The position numbers and the translations under genes are program-made. A DNA stretch of 64,000 nt from Bubalus kerabau (lineage: Eukaryota > Chordata > Mammalia > Artiodactyla > Bovidae), in assembly GCF_029407905.1 (NCBI RefSeq), contig NC_073639.1:45649501-45713500 (forward strand), in the 5' to 3' direction. Shown one piece after another: positions 22,078 to 33,554 of the stretch (the stretch's first letter is position 1; each line of letters begins with the position of its first letter). The notes under the pieces are model-generated. The model was not told the origin of the DNA, did not search any database, and worked only from the letters and a program-made list of their open reading frames with translations.

Positions 22078-22936
22078 GTACATCATGAGAAATGCTGGGC
22101 TGGAAGAAGCACAAGCTGGAATCAAGATTGCCGGGAGAAATATCAATAACCTCAGATATGCAACACCACCCTTATGGCAGAATGTGAAGAGGAACTAAAA
22201 AGCCTCTTGATGAAGGTGAAAGAGGAGAGTGAAAAAGTTGGCTTAAAGCTCAACATTCAGAAAATGAAGATCATGGCATCTGGTCCCATCACTTCATGGG
22301 AAATAGATTGGGGAAACAGTGGAAACAGTGTCAGACTTTATTTTTCTGGGCTCCAAAATCACTGCAGATGGTGACTACAGCCATGACATTAAAAGACACT
22401 TACTCCTTGGAAGAAAAGTTATGACCAACCCAGATAGCATATTGAAAAGCAGAGACATTACTTTGCCAACAAAGGCTCATCTAGTCAAGGCTATGGTTTT
22501 TCCAGTGGTCATGCATGGATGTGAGAGTTGGGCTGTGAAGAAAGCTGAGTGCCGAAGAATTGATGCTTTTGAACTGTGGTGTTGGAGAAGACTCTTGAGA
22601 GTCCCTTGGACTGCAAGGAGATCCAACCAGTCCATTCTGAAGGAGATCAGTCCTGGGAATTCTTTGGAAGGAATGATGCTAAAGCTGAAACTCCAGTACT
22701 TTGGCCACCTCATTCAAAGAGTTGACTCATTGGAAAAGACTCTGATGCTAGGAGGGATTGGGGACAGGAGGAGAAGGGGACGACAGAGGATGAGATGGCT
22801 GGATGGCATCACTGACTCAATGGACATGAGTCTGAGTGAACTCCGGGAGTTGGTGATGGACAGGGAGGCCTGGCATGCTGTGATTCATGGGGTCGCAAAG
22901 AGTTGTACATGACTGAGCGACTGAACTGAACTGAAT
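22078..22936 (+). mobile_element. BovB LINE inserted in an MLT1 LTR
   Basis: Sense BovB beginning in the reverse-transcriptase domain ('gtacatcatgagaaatgctg') and ending with two GAACT tail units. A 4-base deletion removes 'gatg' from the catalytic YADD codons at about 22161, so the enzyme is dead. The C-terminal frame downstream is intact. Confidence 0.95.
22319..22912 (+). pseudogene. BovB ORF2 C-terminal remnant
   Basis: A 197-codon open frame encodes the C-terminal part of the BovB ORF2 protein, the segment after the reverse-transcriptase palm. Visible conserved stretches are 'FIFLGSKITADGD' near residue 7, the 'GCESWAVKKAE' region near 68, 'ELWCWRRLLRVPWTARRSNQ' near 85, and the basic 'RRRRGRQRMRWLDGITDSMD' near 150. 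It ends just before the LINE tail. The upstream catalytic region lies in another frame because of the 4-base deletion, so no active enzyme can be made. The ATG is only the first one in this frame, not a true LINE start. Confidence 0.85.
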
Positions 22937-23063
22937 CTTATCTTTGGGGCTCCACCCCCATGACCTCATCTAAACCCAGTCACCTCCCAAATATCCCACA
23001 ACAAAGCACCTCCACATTAACATGAACTTTGATGGACACAAATATTCAGTCCATAGAAGAAGA
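22937..23063 (-). mobile_element. MLT1A-type LTR, left (5') half
   Basis: Continuation of the split LTR: 'ggggctccacccccatgacc', 'cacctcccaaatatccca' and the terminal 'acaaatattcagtccatag'. Together with 21850-22076 it restores the order of one antisense LTR. Confidence 0.85.
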
Positions 23064-24670
23064 AAACATTTCACTGCACACCATTCCATAATTGTTGATG
23101 CTCAAAATTTGTGAATGTTTATGGCCAATTCAAAATTTAAAATGAAACCGTTCTTCAAGATTAATTGAGATGGGTGATATCACATCAAAAATCAAAACTT
23201 GAATGAAGGAAGAAATGGCAACAAGAAGCAAGAATTTGTAGAAGCGTTCTTTTCATATCCTTTTGTAAACAAATGTTCCTGTTGAACTTGCTGCCTGCTT
23301 CTAGACACTGTTCAGATTAGATTAGATTTTACTTGTGAATAAATCTTCATATTTTGGAAAACCTGGGTTTTTTATTAACCCCATGGATTATGAGAACCAA
23401 ATGTTTGTCATATTTTAAGGATACAGACATGACGAAAATGCAAATGATGAGTGAATTACAAAAGAAAACGCTCCCTCCGAAAGCATCATCCTGAAGTTAA
23501 CAGGCTGTTGTGTTCTCTGTGAGCTGGAGCCCCAGATGGACAAGCATGCTGGAGAGGGTCAGCCGTGATGGAGAGTAGGAGGTGATAGTAAGTGTGTAGG
23601 CACTTGGGGGGCTGTGAACTGGGACAAAGAATTGCATCATTTGGCTCTGTGGCATGTTTTTTGCATTTAAATGTAAGTAGCTCATTCTCTGTCTTGAATA
23701 GAGAGAATTGTTTATTTCTAGATTTGCCATTTTAGTCATGGTTAGTCACAGAGAATCCCCTCTTTTCTAAAATGTGAAACACATTGGAATATACACCACA
23801 TACAAACTTGAAAGTTCACAGTGGTGGTGGTGGAGGGGTGCCTTTCAGAGTTAATAACTCCAGAAGGAATATCTGAGCTGGGTGACAAGAAGTATGCTCT
23901 GTAAATCATTTCTGGAAAAGTTATTGGAATTCCAGTCTTCTAATACCAAAGTAGGAATGTTGGAGAAATATAAAAATCTAGATAAGTCAACAAAATCTGA
24001 AATGTTTGAAAATAATTCACGCTGTAGTCATAGCCTCTGAGGTCATATAGACTAAGACCATTGCCAGCAAAATTTTAGCACACTTTAGAATACATACATA
24101 ATTTTATATGTAAAATTTTACTATGTGTCAAACAATGCCTTGGTTTAAGCCTTAATCAGAGAGAACAGAATTTTACTAAAAATTAATTAGCCAAATATCC
24201 CCATTCTGCTGTCAATACCATTCTCCTCCCAACACAAAACAACTTGCAAACACAGGTAAAGAATAAAAGGTACACATCATTAAGAATAAATATGTCAATA
24301 AGCAGAATTTTTCTTTTTTTTGTCACAACAGTGTCCTTCTAGGTTTTGCCCATGAGAATCCTTGGTAGTTTACAGTCTCCAGGAAATTCTAGTAAACAAT
24401 GAAAACCAAGTTTTTATTAGACATTTTCTCACCAAGGCTATTTATCTATGTCTATAATAAGACAGCAAACAAAAAAATCTCACATTCCATGATTTACTAC
24501 AATTCTTCCATATTGTCTGTACAACATGGTTGAAAAATATTCACACCCTTGTCAATTGATCTAAATTTAAATACATGATCACTAACTCCCAGGGTCCAGG
24601 AGTGCTACGTTCAATTTTATTGTATTTACCCAGTGTTTTGATACTCTAACTCACTTTTTTGCCCTGAATT
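23064..24670. other. unassigned interval
   Basis: About 1.6 kb without recognised repeats, genes or RNAs. A short (GTG)n run lies near 23821. An 80-codon minus frame at 23497-23739 has no motif. Confidence 0.4.
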
Positions 24671-24680
24671 AGTTCATTTC

Positions 24681-24928
24681 ACCCCACTCCAGTACTATTG
24701 CCTGGAAAATCCCATGGATGGAGGAGCCTGGTAGGCTGTAGTCCGTGGGGTCGCTAGGAGTCGGACACGACTGAGTGACTTCACTTTCACTTTTCACTTT
24801 CATGCATTGGAGAAGGAAATGGCAACCCACTCCAGTGTTCTTGACTGGAGAAACCCAGGGACGGGGGAGCCTGATGGGCTGCTGTCCATGGGGTCACACA
24901 GAGTCGGACACGACTGAAGCAACTTAGC
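24681..24928 (+). mobile_element. BOV-A2 SINE, slightly truncated, with TSD
   Basis: Sense dimer missing about 20 bases of its 5' end and the triplet run. Exact 10-bp repeats 'agttcatttc' (24671-24680 and 24929-24938) show that it was inserted in this short form. Confidence 0.95.
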
Positions 24929-24938
24929 AGTTCATTTC

Positions 24939-25227
24939 CATCATCATTCAAGTATGCAGTAACTGCATTTTAAATATCCTTCCATTAAGGATATTTATAT
25001 TGGTAGGATAGTTATAAGTATCATACCATAGAAAACGTCTACGGGTCTTGCTTAATTTCACTATTCTTTTTACAGCAACATGTCTTGTAAGAGTTGTGAA
25101 TGTTTTCTGTCTTCATTTGCTCTATTTCTATTTTCTAACCAACTATTTTCTACAACTATTCTTGAATTTACCCTAATACTTCTCTCATCCAGGTCACGCA
25201 TTTTTGACTGCCAAAAGCAATGGTAAT
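24939..25227. other. unassigned interval
   Basis: AT-rich; nothing recognised. Confidence 0.45.
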
Positions 25228-25449
25228 TGGACTTCCCAGGTGACGCTAGTGGTATAAAGAACCTGACTGCTAATGCAGGAGACGAAAGAGACACGGTTAG
25301 ATCAAAGCATTGAGAAGATTCCCTGGAAGAGAGCATGGAAACCCACTCCAGTATCCTTGCCTGGGGAATCTCATGGACAGAGGAGCTTAGTGGGCTACAG
25401 TCCATAGGGTCACAAAGAGTCGGACACAACTGAAGCGACTCAGCATGCA
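25228..25449 (+). mobile_element. Bov-tA SINE, diverged
   Basis: Sense copy from 'gacttcccaggtgacgctag' to 'gaagcgactcagcatgc'. The B box is degraded ('gttagatcaaagcattg'), so it should be poorly transcribed. Confidence 0.9.
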
Positions 25450-27278
25450 CACATTCTATGTATCAATCAGCACTTGACAGTTTATCACACTTTATTTGTT
25501 AAATGTGTTTTTCATATGTCCTCCAGGATTCACTTTCTCCTAACCCTCCTCTTATGTTCTTGACTTCACTCTCCTCAACTCTGTATGTCTGAGAAGACTG
25601 GGGTTGTCTTGGGTCTCTTCTTTAGTCAATTTACCCTAAACACAACTTCTTGTGCTTCATGATTTTATATTCCATGAATTGCTAATGACTAAAATTAAAT
25701 GAACAGTTGAACTTCTACTTAAAACTTAACACCAAACTTCTACAAGACCTTTGGATATCTAAGCAATATTCAAGATTTCACATGCAAAATACACAAAAGC
25801 AACTTCTTGGTTTGGATCCCCATTAACTCATAAAGTAGCTCCTTTCTTGGTCTTCCTCACCTCCAAAAAGGGAGATGTTCTGCCATTTGCTCAGACAAAA
25901 AATTGTTTACAGAGCCCTTGATTCTTTGTTTTCACACGCCATGTGCAATCCTCTAAGAAGGACACAGCACAAGAACAGACACACTGGGTTTCAGAGCACA
26001 TGACTCTTTCCTCCTTTGACTAGGATGCTCTTTCTTCCAACAGACACACAATTTATTCTGATATTTCATTCAGATTGCTAACCAGATATCACAATATCAG
26101 AATTCTTTCCTGGATTATCTGCAGACAATCAGACCTCATTAAGCAGCCTCTAGTGTCCTTAGACTCCTTGCCTCCTAGTCTCCTAAAGTTTCCCTCCTTC
26201 CCTCACTGCCTCCCTCCTTCCTTTCCTTCCTCTCTTCCTTCCTGCAAACTAGAAAATAAAAATTAGACAGTAGCACATATTGTCTATATAACTTGAACCC
26301 CAAGAATAAGTAGAAAATTTGGAGGAGTTGTGGTCTTTCTCAGCTTTTGGACTTGAGGCTTTGAAGCAACTCTAGATAAATTTCAATGTTTAGAGAAGAT
26401 CCCATTAACATATGACTAGGTTATAAATCACTTTTGACTTCTAGGTCTAGTTTTACTCCCAAGATATAAACTTGTATTCTGGCTTTTTTTCCCCTCCCAA
26501 TTTGAGTACCTCACATCCAGGGCTAACCCAACTTTTTCTCTTCCTCCTGTTGCATTCTTGCTTTATCTTTCTTTCAGCCTTGTATTTTTTATTTCCTCTG
26601 TTAGATGTACCACCCACATGGTAGGCAGATTGAAATGAATTGCACTTTCTGATAGCTAGTCTTTGATAGTGTTTCAAGAAAATAAGGTTATAGGAAATCT
26701 TTACCATTGCAAAACCTATATGAAATATCCTTCCCGGAGACCATAAATTAGCTTTCAACATTGGCTAAACATCTTGTTTCTGGCCTCTTATGGAACACTG
26801 GCAAGAAATCATGCATGATTTAAAAAATCACCACCATTAGGGGAAAAAAAAAAACTCTTATCTTTCTGATAATAACAGGTGTAAAAAGAGAGATTGACCT
26901 ATTATCTAGACAAGTGTCCTACAGAATAAAGGCATGTTCTGCCCAAGATTTCTGTCCTTGACTGATATGTTTTTACTCTTGAATATACAAATAGAAAATT
27001 AAATTTTTGTTTTCAAGTCTGTTTAGGATATTGTTTTCTTTTTCTCTTTATTTTGAAGCAATACAGGCAGAAATTAATCTCCTGCAGAAGATGCTGTGGG
27101 GTAAGTCTCATGATTTCTTTATAATGCAGTGGGAGTTTTTAAGTGCAATTCCAACTGGAAATTTATCAAATCACATACACAAATGCAGTTTTCACTTTGA
27201 TAGATAAGTGTTTGTGTTGAGCCAAAGTATAGCCACAAAATACATTTTCATTAGCATAAGTTTATTAAAGGTGGGGTA
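25450..27278. other. unassigned interval
   Basis: About 1.8 kb with no recognisable transposon, gene or RNA apart from the pyrimidine tract listed separately. A 102-codon minus frame at 26453-26761 is lysine-rich near its C-terminus but has no domain I know. Confidence 0.4.
26187..26245. repeat. polypyrimidine tract (CCTT-rich)
   Basis: About 60 bases almost only of C and T, in CCTTCC-type units. Mirror-like pyrimidine tracts can form triplex DNA; here this is only a compositional observation. Confidence 0.85.
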
Positions 27279-27288
27279 ATCATTTCAA

Positions 27289-27521
27289 TACTTTGGCCAC
27301 CTGATGCGAAGAACTGACTCATTGGAAAAGACCCTGATGCTGGGAAATATTGAACACAGGAGGAGAAGGGGATGACAGAGGATGAGATGGTTGGATGGCA
27401 TCACCGAATTGATGAACATGAGTTTGAGCAAGTACTGGGAGCTGGTCAGGGGCAGGGAGGCCTGGCATGCTGCATTGCATGGGGGTGCAAAGAGTCAGAC
27501 ATGACTGAGCAACTGAACTAC
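27289..27521 (+). mobile_element. BovB LINE 3' end with perfect TSD
   Basis: Sense 233-bp BovB end from 'tactttggccacctgatgcg' to 'ctgagcaactgaact'. Exact 10-bp repeats 'atcatttcaa' flank it (27279-27288 and 27522-27531), so the truncation happened at insertion. Confidence 0.95.
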
Positions 27522-27531
27522 ATCATTTCAA

Positions 27532-28612
27532 AGAGACAGACTGTGACCATAGCCTTTTCTGCCAAAGAAGTGAATCATTTTTGGGGGTCACATGCCTTGT
27601 ATTATTGCTTAAGAAAGATGTAACTTCCTGACAGGAAATACTTCTTATAGAAACAACTTTTTCAAATACTCTAAAAGAATTATCTCTATTCCTAACTTTG
27701 GGCAATTGTATCACCTGAATAAGGTACTTCAACCCAAATCAAATATGATATGCAAAAATATTGAACCCTTAAAACAAGAGCATCTGTTGTGGGTTAGTGT
27801 AGCTGTTTTATATACATTACCAATGATTCAAAAGCAGCACCTGTCAAATAATATTTTATCTGTAAACTTTCTATGGCCAAGAGTAGAAAAGAGATTTTCC
27901 CACAAGAGACATCCCATTGATTTTCTGAAAGGAAAATTCAACTTAAGCAAAAGAATTACTTTAAAGGCATAACATCCTTTTGCTGAAACCTGTCTAGTGT
28001 AGCAGTGCTGAGCAAGACACTAGTTAGTCCTGAAAGGTTTCCATTGAGGTTGTGCCCTGACAAGTAACTTACTCATCTGAAAATCAGTGTGTGATTGGAG
28101 AAAAGAAGAGGTGACTTTCTACAGTGGCATTATCTGGAAAAACCAGATTGGGAATCTGCTGTGAGGGAAAATTTATGGTGGGGAAAGAGCTTTGAATAAT
28201 CAGCTATGTTAAAAGATTAATTACATTTCTAATCTCAATGGGTCCTTCACTTCCTTCAGAAGTCTGTTGTTTAGACTCTGTCTCAAATGTTATAGCTGAT
28301 TAGATTACAGTTTTTGAAGACCTGTCTTTCTTGTTTGATCTTCCAAGCATCTAGAAGGTACTTTGGGCAACGTCTGAGCACCAGTGTACTCTTGTCCTTC
28401 TGCCTCTAAGTGCTTCTTGAAGAAACGCCGCTGGTGCCCCACTATCTATAAGTGCCAAGGTGCCCAACAAAGTGTCATTTTGGAGATATGATTAACGATA
28501 TTAAAATTTAATCATGGTCCATTTAAAATGCAATGTGTTTTACGTCAGTGAGCTATACAAATCTCAAAATGAATTCCAGGTTTTTATAATAAATATTTTA
28601 AATTGTTCCTTA
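27532..28612. other. unassigned interval
   Basis: About 1.1 kb with no recognised element. An 88-codon plus frame (27706-27972) lacks known motifs. Confidence 0.4.
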
Positions 28613-28621
28613 TGGAGTCCT

Positions 28622-29015
28622 TTTTTAAAAAAAATTATTTTTAATAGGATAATTGCTTTACAGTATTGTGTTAGTTTCTGCCACCCATCAACATGAATCA
28701 GCCATAATTATACATATATCTGCTTCCTCTTGAACCTCCCTCTCACCTCCAATTCCAATCCCACCCTTGTAGGTTCTCACAGAGCACCAGGCTGGGCTCC
28801 CTATGGTATACATCAACCTCCTACTAGCCATCTATTTTACAAAAAATCTACAACAACAAATACTAGACAGGATATGGAGAAAAGGGAACACTTTTGCACT
28901 GTTGGTGAGAATGTAAATTGATGCAACCACTATGGAGAACAGCATGAAGATTACTTTAAAAACTAGAAATAAAACTACCACATGACCCAGCAATCACACT
29001 GCCTGGCATATACAC
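28622..29015 (-). mobile_element. L1 LINE with 5' inversion
   Basis: The left part (to about 28838) is antisense L1 3' UTR behind an oligo-T run: 'gtattgtgttagtttctgcc', 'gaacctccctctcacctcca'. From about 28840 the L1 runs in the opposite direction: 'gatatggagaaaagggaaca', 'actatggagaacagcatgaa', 'catgacccagcaatcacac', which is the ORF2 3' region. Flanks 'tggagtcct' (28613-28621) and 'tggactcct' (29016-29024) differ at one base and look like the duplication. This is the twin-priming structure known for L1. Confidence 0.8.
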
Positions 29016-29239
29016 TGGACTCCTCTTATATAAGTTTATCAATGATTAAAAATACATTTAATAGGCAAGAATGTATCATTTTCCATGTTTTATTAGGCTT
29101 AAAAGCATAATAACTTTTAACTATTGGTATTATACCATATTTTAAGGAGATATAAAGCACACTTTTATGTTTTCTTCTAATGCACAAATCTGTTTATGGG
29201 AATTAGCCCTCTTGATAATCCTGACTCTGAGGTAGTCGT

Positions 29240-29330
29240 GACAAGGAGCATATAACGTATGAGGAAATATGAGGCTCAGAGGATTTGTGAATGACTTTCC
29301 AAAACTAGCTGGGGGATCTAAACAGAAGAA
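29240..29330 (+). mobile_element. MIR fragment
   Basis: Weak ordered match to the MIR core, 'tatgaggaaatatgaggctc', 'gaatgactttccaaaactag'. Short and degraded. Confidence 0.45.
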
Positions 29331-30319
29331 ACAGTTAATAGGAGGAAAATGACCCCCTCCTCTAACCTACCCACATGGGTCAGTTAAACTGGAGACTGTG
29401 GCACACACAGTGAAGTTAGCTTCATAGAAGTGAGTGGAGGCAAAGATATTTCAGCTAATCAATTTTCCCAGCTTCATGGGGTTGTTCTCGCAAGCTGGGC
29501 TGTGGCCCTTGGGGTCTAAGTGGCCATGAAGGCAGTTAATAACCCTTCTCAGGAAGCAGATTGACTGCCAAGGTCTCCATTTTAGTTACTTGCTTCAAAA
29601 GAGAAATAATTAGGTACATCTTTAGAGCAGGAAACTCCACAGAAAGAACGAGACAGGCATCACAGTATCACACTCATATCTGTTGCCTGCTGCACAATCC
29701 TGCTCTCAAACTTCTATTTGTCCAAACCTTATCCTAAGCCAAGAATTTTAGGTTTATCCATCATCTTCATACTTCCTCCTAATATCCACACAGAGGAGGG
29801 CATAGCTGGAACTCCAGAACTATCTGTTTCGTTGTCTCTTTTATTAGTTAGTTCAGTACTGGGGGCGCTTTACTTATTTTTTCTCTTCTAAATCCACTTT
29901 CCTTATGTGTACAATTAATGATCTAAAATCGATAAATGTATAAAATTTGTTCAATGTCTCCAAATCTATAAAGAAAAAGATGAGTATATTAAATAAATTT
30001 TTAAAATGGGAGGCAAAGTTGTAACACGTGATTAAAGCCATGACACTAAGTAATGTCTAATTCTGGGCTTTGCTAAACGTGTCAATTTGGAGTGGAAATG
30101 TAAGCATCCAATTTTAGCTGCCTAATGCAATTTCAGTAAAATGACAGAGCCACTGATTCAATACCATTACTAAATTAGTTTGTCCTTGAAGTGCAACACA
30201 GCCTGCCATTAAATTATGCACTTATTAATGATACCCTTAAAAACATTTGTAGAAAGAACCCTTGCACAATTTAGTTACAAACCACGCTTAACTTTACATC
30301 CCCATATTTCTCAGCATGT
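29331..30319. other. unassigned interval
   Basis: About 1 kb of unique-looking DNA; no repeat, gene or RNA recognised. Confidence 0.4.
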
Positions 30320-30324
30320 ACCCT

Positions 30325-30775
30325 GTGACAGTTAGAACTGGAAACTGGACATAGAACAACAGACTGGTTCCAAATAGGAAAAGGAGTTTGTCAAGGCTGT
30401 ATTTTGCCACCCTGCTTATTTAACTTATATGCAGAGTACATCATGAGAAATGCTGGGCTGGATGAAGCATAAGCTGGAGTCAAGATTACCAGAAGAAATA
30501 TCAATAACCTCAGATATGCAGATGACACCACCCTTATGGCAGAAAGTGAGGAGGAACTAAGGAGCCTCTTGATGAAAGTGAAAGAGGAGAGTGAAGGCAG
30601 GAGGAGAAGGGGACGACAGAGGATGAGATGGCTAGATGGCATCACTGACTCGATGGACATGAGTTTGGGTAAACTCTGGGAGTTGATGATGGACAGGGAG
30701 GCCTGGCATGCTGTGGTTCATGGGGTCACAAAGAGTCGGACACGACTGAGCGACTGAACCGAACTGAACCCTGTG
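30325..30775 (+). mobile_element. BovB LINE with internal deletion
   Basis: Sense BovB starting upstream of the catalytic box ('aactggacatagaacaacag') and ending in GAACT-like units. Roughly 0.4 kb is missing at about 30597, where 'gaggagagtgaa' joins 'ggcaggaggagaag'. The catalytic YADD codons at about 30516-30527 are intact although the copy is only a fragment. Confidence 0.93.
30536..30757 (+). pseudogene. BovB ORF2 fragment fused across a deletion
   Basis: A 73-codon frame begins at an internal methionine just after the YADD box, reads about 20 residues of the reverse-transcriptase region, crosses the deletion in frame, and continues into the basic C-terminal stretch 'RRRRGRQRMRWLDGITDSMD'. 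The thumb and linker of the enzyme are gone. Upstream of the methionine the same frame reads through the intact YADD box. It cannot be functional; preservation of the frame is probably chance (one in three). Confidence 0.8.
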
Positions 30776-31471
30776 CTTTGGCTAAATTGTTGCTGTTACC
30801 CAGACAGGCAGCGCATCCCTCCTCCTTGCTTACCCCTTCATATCTACTGTGTCCTCTATTCAACATCTCACCCTGAATAGACCCTGCAGCATCAACTCAA
30901 GTTTCACCCACATAGAAGGATGATGGCAGCTGCAAAGATGTTTCTCCTTCCAAACATTCATCTATTTCTATTGACTTTCCAGTTTCAAAGCTATAGTTGT
31001 GGCCCTACTGCTTCAGGTCACCTCCACCCATGTCAGCTCCACACTGGCCCGTCAAGAAGTAGTGATGAGCTTGTTTCTACTGATTTGCCCAGTTGTTTCT
31101 GCTGTCTTTCCTCCATAATGCCCCGGTTCTACAGACTCCATTCATGTCTTCCATTAATTCTGACTCTTGACTGTGTGACCTCAGTTTTGATGCCTAGCTC
31201 TTATTCTCAGAAATTAACATTTTTCCCTTCTATCTGCACTATTTGAATTTTAGTTTTTCCTGTTGATTTTTGGCTCAGTTCACCCAAACTCGTTTTTGCA
31301 TTTTGCCTGACTTTTGCATACATTAGTTAGTTGATATGGCATCATTTAATACACATTTAATATGAAATTTTTAATAGGTAAAGTTTTTATCTTTACCTCT
31401 GTATATACATACTGTGTGTGTATTGTGGGCTTCAGTAGCAACAAAATCCATTATCATATGATTTATAAACT
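30776..31471. other. unassigned interval, pyrimidine-rich
   Basis: Unique-looking DNA. A 108-codon plus frame (30920-31246) is cysteine- and serine-rich with a hydrophobic start but no recognisable domain; I treat it as chance. Confidence 0.4.
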
Positions 31472-31474
31472 AGC

Positions 31475-31567
31475 ATCAGATCAGATCAGTCGCTCAGTCG
31501 TGTCCGATTCTTTGCGACCCCATGAATTGCAGCACGCCAGGCCTCCCTGTCCATCACCAACTCCCAT
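31475..31567 (-). mobile_element. BovB 3' tail fragment
   Basis: 93-bp antisense BovB end starting with two ATCAG tail units and reading to 'gtccatcaccaactccc'. Low divergence. Confidence 0.9.
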
Positions 31568-31906
31568 AGGTACTAATAATCTGGTCAGAAAAATGCCTTG
31601 GCTTTAATTTTCCTTCTACCAATTCTGTGTTTCACACTGCCACTATTTCAGATGAAGGTTTTAATTAAAATAAAAGATAAAACTCTTCAGTATTAAATAA
31701 CAGCAAAAGAATTCCCTAGATTTTTTTATTTTTAATAACCCAAAGTAGACTCTTTGATTTCTACAAAATCTTTAAAATTCTTTGTTTCTCTCAAACCACC
31801 CTTTCTTCTCAGTTTTTATTAATTAAAAAATTATCAATCTACTCTAACCTATAACATATCTTAGAAATAATTTCTCTCTTACATTTAAATTTTAGGATGA
31901 TGCAAC
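31568..31906. other. unassigned interval
   Basis: AT-rich; nothing recognised. Confidence 0.45.
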
Positions 31907-32436
31907 ATCAGATCAGATCAGATCAGATCAGTCTCTCTCAGTTGTGTCAGACTCTTTGCGACCCCATGAATCGCAGCACACCAGGCCTCCCTGTCCATCA
32001 CCAACTCCCTGAGTTCACTCAAACTCACGTCCATCGAGTCAGTGATGCCATCCAGCCATCTCATCCTCTGTCGTCCCCTTCTCCTCCTGCCCCCAATCCC
32101 TCCCAGCATCAGAGTCTTTTCCAATGAGTCAACTCTTCACATAAGGTGGCCAAAGTCCTGGAGTTTCAGCTTTTGCATCATTCCTTTCAAAGAAATCCCA
32201 GGGCTGATCTCCTTTAGAATGGACTGGTTGGATCTCCTTGCAGTCCAAGGGACTCTCAAGAGTCTTCTCCAACACCACAGTTCAAAAGTATCAATTCTTC
32301 GGCGCTCAGCCTTCTTCACAGTCCAACTCTCACATCCATACATGACCACAGGAAAAACCATAGCCTTGACTAGATGAACCTTTGTTGGCAAAGTAATGTC
32401 TCTGCTTTTGAATATGCTATCTAGGTTGGTCATAAC
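31907..32436 (-). mobile_element. BovB LINE 3' end, young copy
   Basis: 530 bp of antisense BovB beginning with five ATCAG tail units and covering the whole C-terminal coding part. Few differences from the copy at 46931. 5'-truncated at 'ctaggttggtcataac'. Confidence 0.95.
32137..32433 (-). pseudogene. BovB ORF2 C-terminal fragment
   Basis: A 98-codon frame encodes part of the ORF2 C-terminal region, with 'VFPVVMYGCESWTVKKAERR' near residue 30 and 'ELWCWRRLLRVPWTARRSNQ' near 50. It ends where a substitution creates a stop after 'LQDFGHLM'; the basic tail continues in a second frame (31918-32124). No catalytic residues are present. Confidence 0.8.
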
Positions 32437-33170
32437 ATACTTGTTCTTAATTTAAATATAATATTAGGCTAAATTTATAATGTGGAAAGAAACAATTGTT
32501 TTCTAGCTATAGCCTAATAAATCAGTACATTGTAACAGCTGCTACAGGCTGTGGTAATAAAATAGAATAGTCATGAAACAATGTAATGACTAAGTCTGTG
32601 TGTTCAAGGATATCATTTTTTTTCACAGATCCAATTTTTAAGAAGAGTGATGATTGTCAAGTAAGACAGATGGCTGCCAGTCTGACAATTTATCCAAAAA
32701 ATAAAAAGCTGAATATTTATTGATGTAGAAAGACCTTAAAAATAGATGTTAGAAGTAAATAACTATTGTGATACATGCTAAATTTTTCATGTATTGATTT
32801 TAAACAATTACAAATTGAATGCAAAATAATCCAATATTTTGGCATCTACTTCTCTCTATTTATTATATAATCCATTCCAGAATCTATGTTCTACTTTTAC
32901 TGAATGTTTCCTAATAGCTTAGTGGTTTTGCAGGGGGAAAATTTCTACATATATTTTTAGGACTTTAAAAAATCATCAAGACCAATTTTTTCAAATTTTT
33001 TTTCTCATCTTATGTTCGAAATGTATGCAGCATTACAAGCTTTGGCATCAAACAGTACTCAGTTCTCTGAACTTTGCCCTCTTTTATGAATGGTGGATAA
33101 TAAAAATACCAGACTCATAGTATAGCTAAGGGTATAAATACATATATATATATTTGGTTCTTGAATATAT
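32437..33170. other. unassigned interval
   Basis: AT-rich with a short TA run near 33140; no repeat family or gene recognised. Confidence 0.4.
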
Positions 33171-33254
33171 ATATAGATTTGGTTTTTGAAATACAGTTAA
33201 TTTACAATATTGTGTTAGTTTCAGATGTACAGCAAAGTGATTCAATTATGTATA
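33171..33254 (-). mobile_element. L1 3' UTR, left part
   Basis: Antisense ruminant L1 3' end, 'cagttaatttacaatattgt', 'agatgtacagcaaagtgatt'. The element resumes at 33826 after two SINEs. Confidence 0.8.
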
Positions 33255-33311
33255 TGTATGTATGTGGTGTATAATACATACATATGTATGTATGTATTAT
33301 ATGTATATATG
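33240..33311. repeat. (TATG)n/(TA)n microsatellite
   Basis: Irregular GTAT/TATG units, grown from the TA-rich part of the L1 3' UTR. Confidence 0.85.
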
Positions 33312-33530
33312 TGGTGCCCTAGTGGCTCAGATGGTAGGTAAAGAGTTTTCCTGCAGTATGGGAGACCTGGGTTCTATCCCTGGGTCAGGAAGATCCACTG
33401 GAGAAGGGAATGTCTACTCATGCCAGTATTCTTGTCTGGAGAATTCCATGGACAGAGGAGCCTAGCAAGCTGCAGTCTATGGGGTCTATAAGAGTTGAAC
33501 ATGGCTGACTGACTAACACTTTCACTTTCA
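33312..33530 (+). mobile_element. Bov-tA SINE inside L1
   Basis: Sense copy from 'ggtgccctagtggctcagat' to 'ctaacactttcactttca'. Confidence 0.92.
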
Positions 33531-33554
33531 TATTTGTGTGTATATATGTATATT

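Noticed and set aside
22319..22912. Longest clear plus-strand open frame (197 codons) as a host gene
   Set aside because: It is the C-terminal piece of BovB ORF2; it begins at an internal methionine and the enzyme core upstream is frameshifted.
26187..26245. Pyrimidine tract as a regulatory element
   Set aside because: It is simple CCTT-rich sequence with no nearby promoter or exon; only its composition can be stated.
30920..31246. 108-codon plus frame with hydrophobic N-terminus, possible small secreted protein
   Set aside because: No domain, no splice or start context, and no sign of codon constraint; length is within chance expectation for 64 kb.
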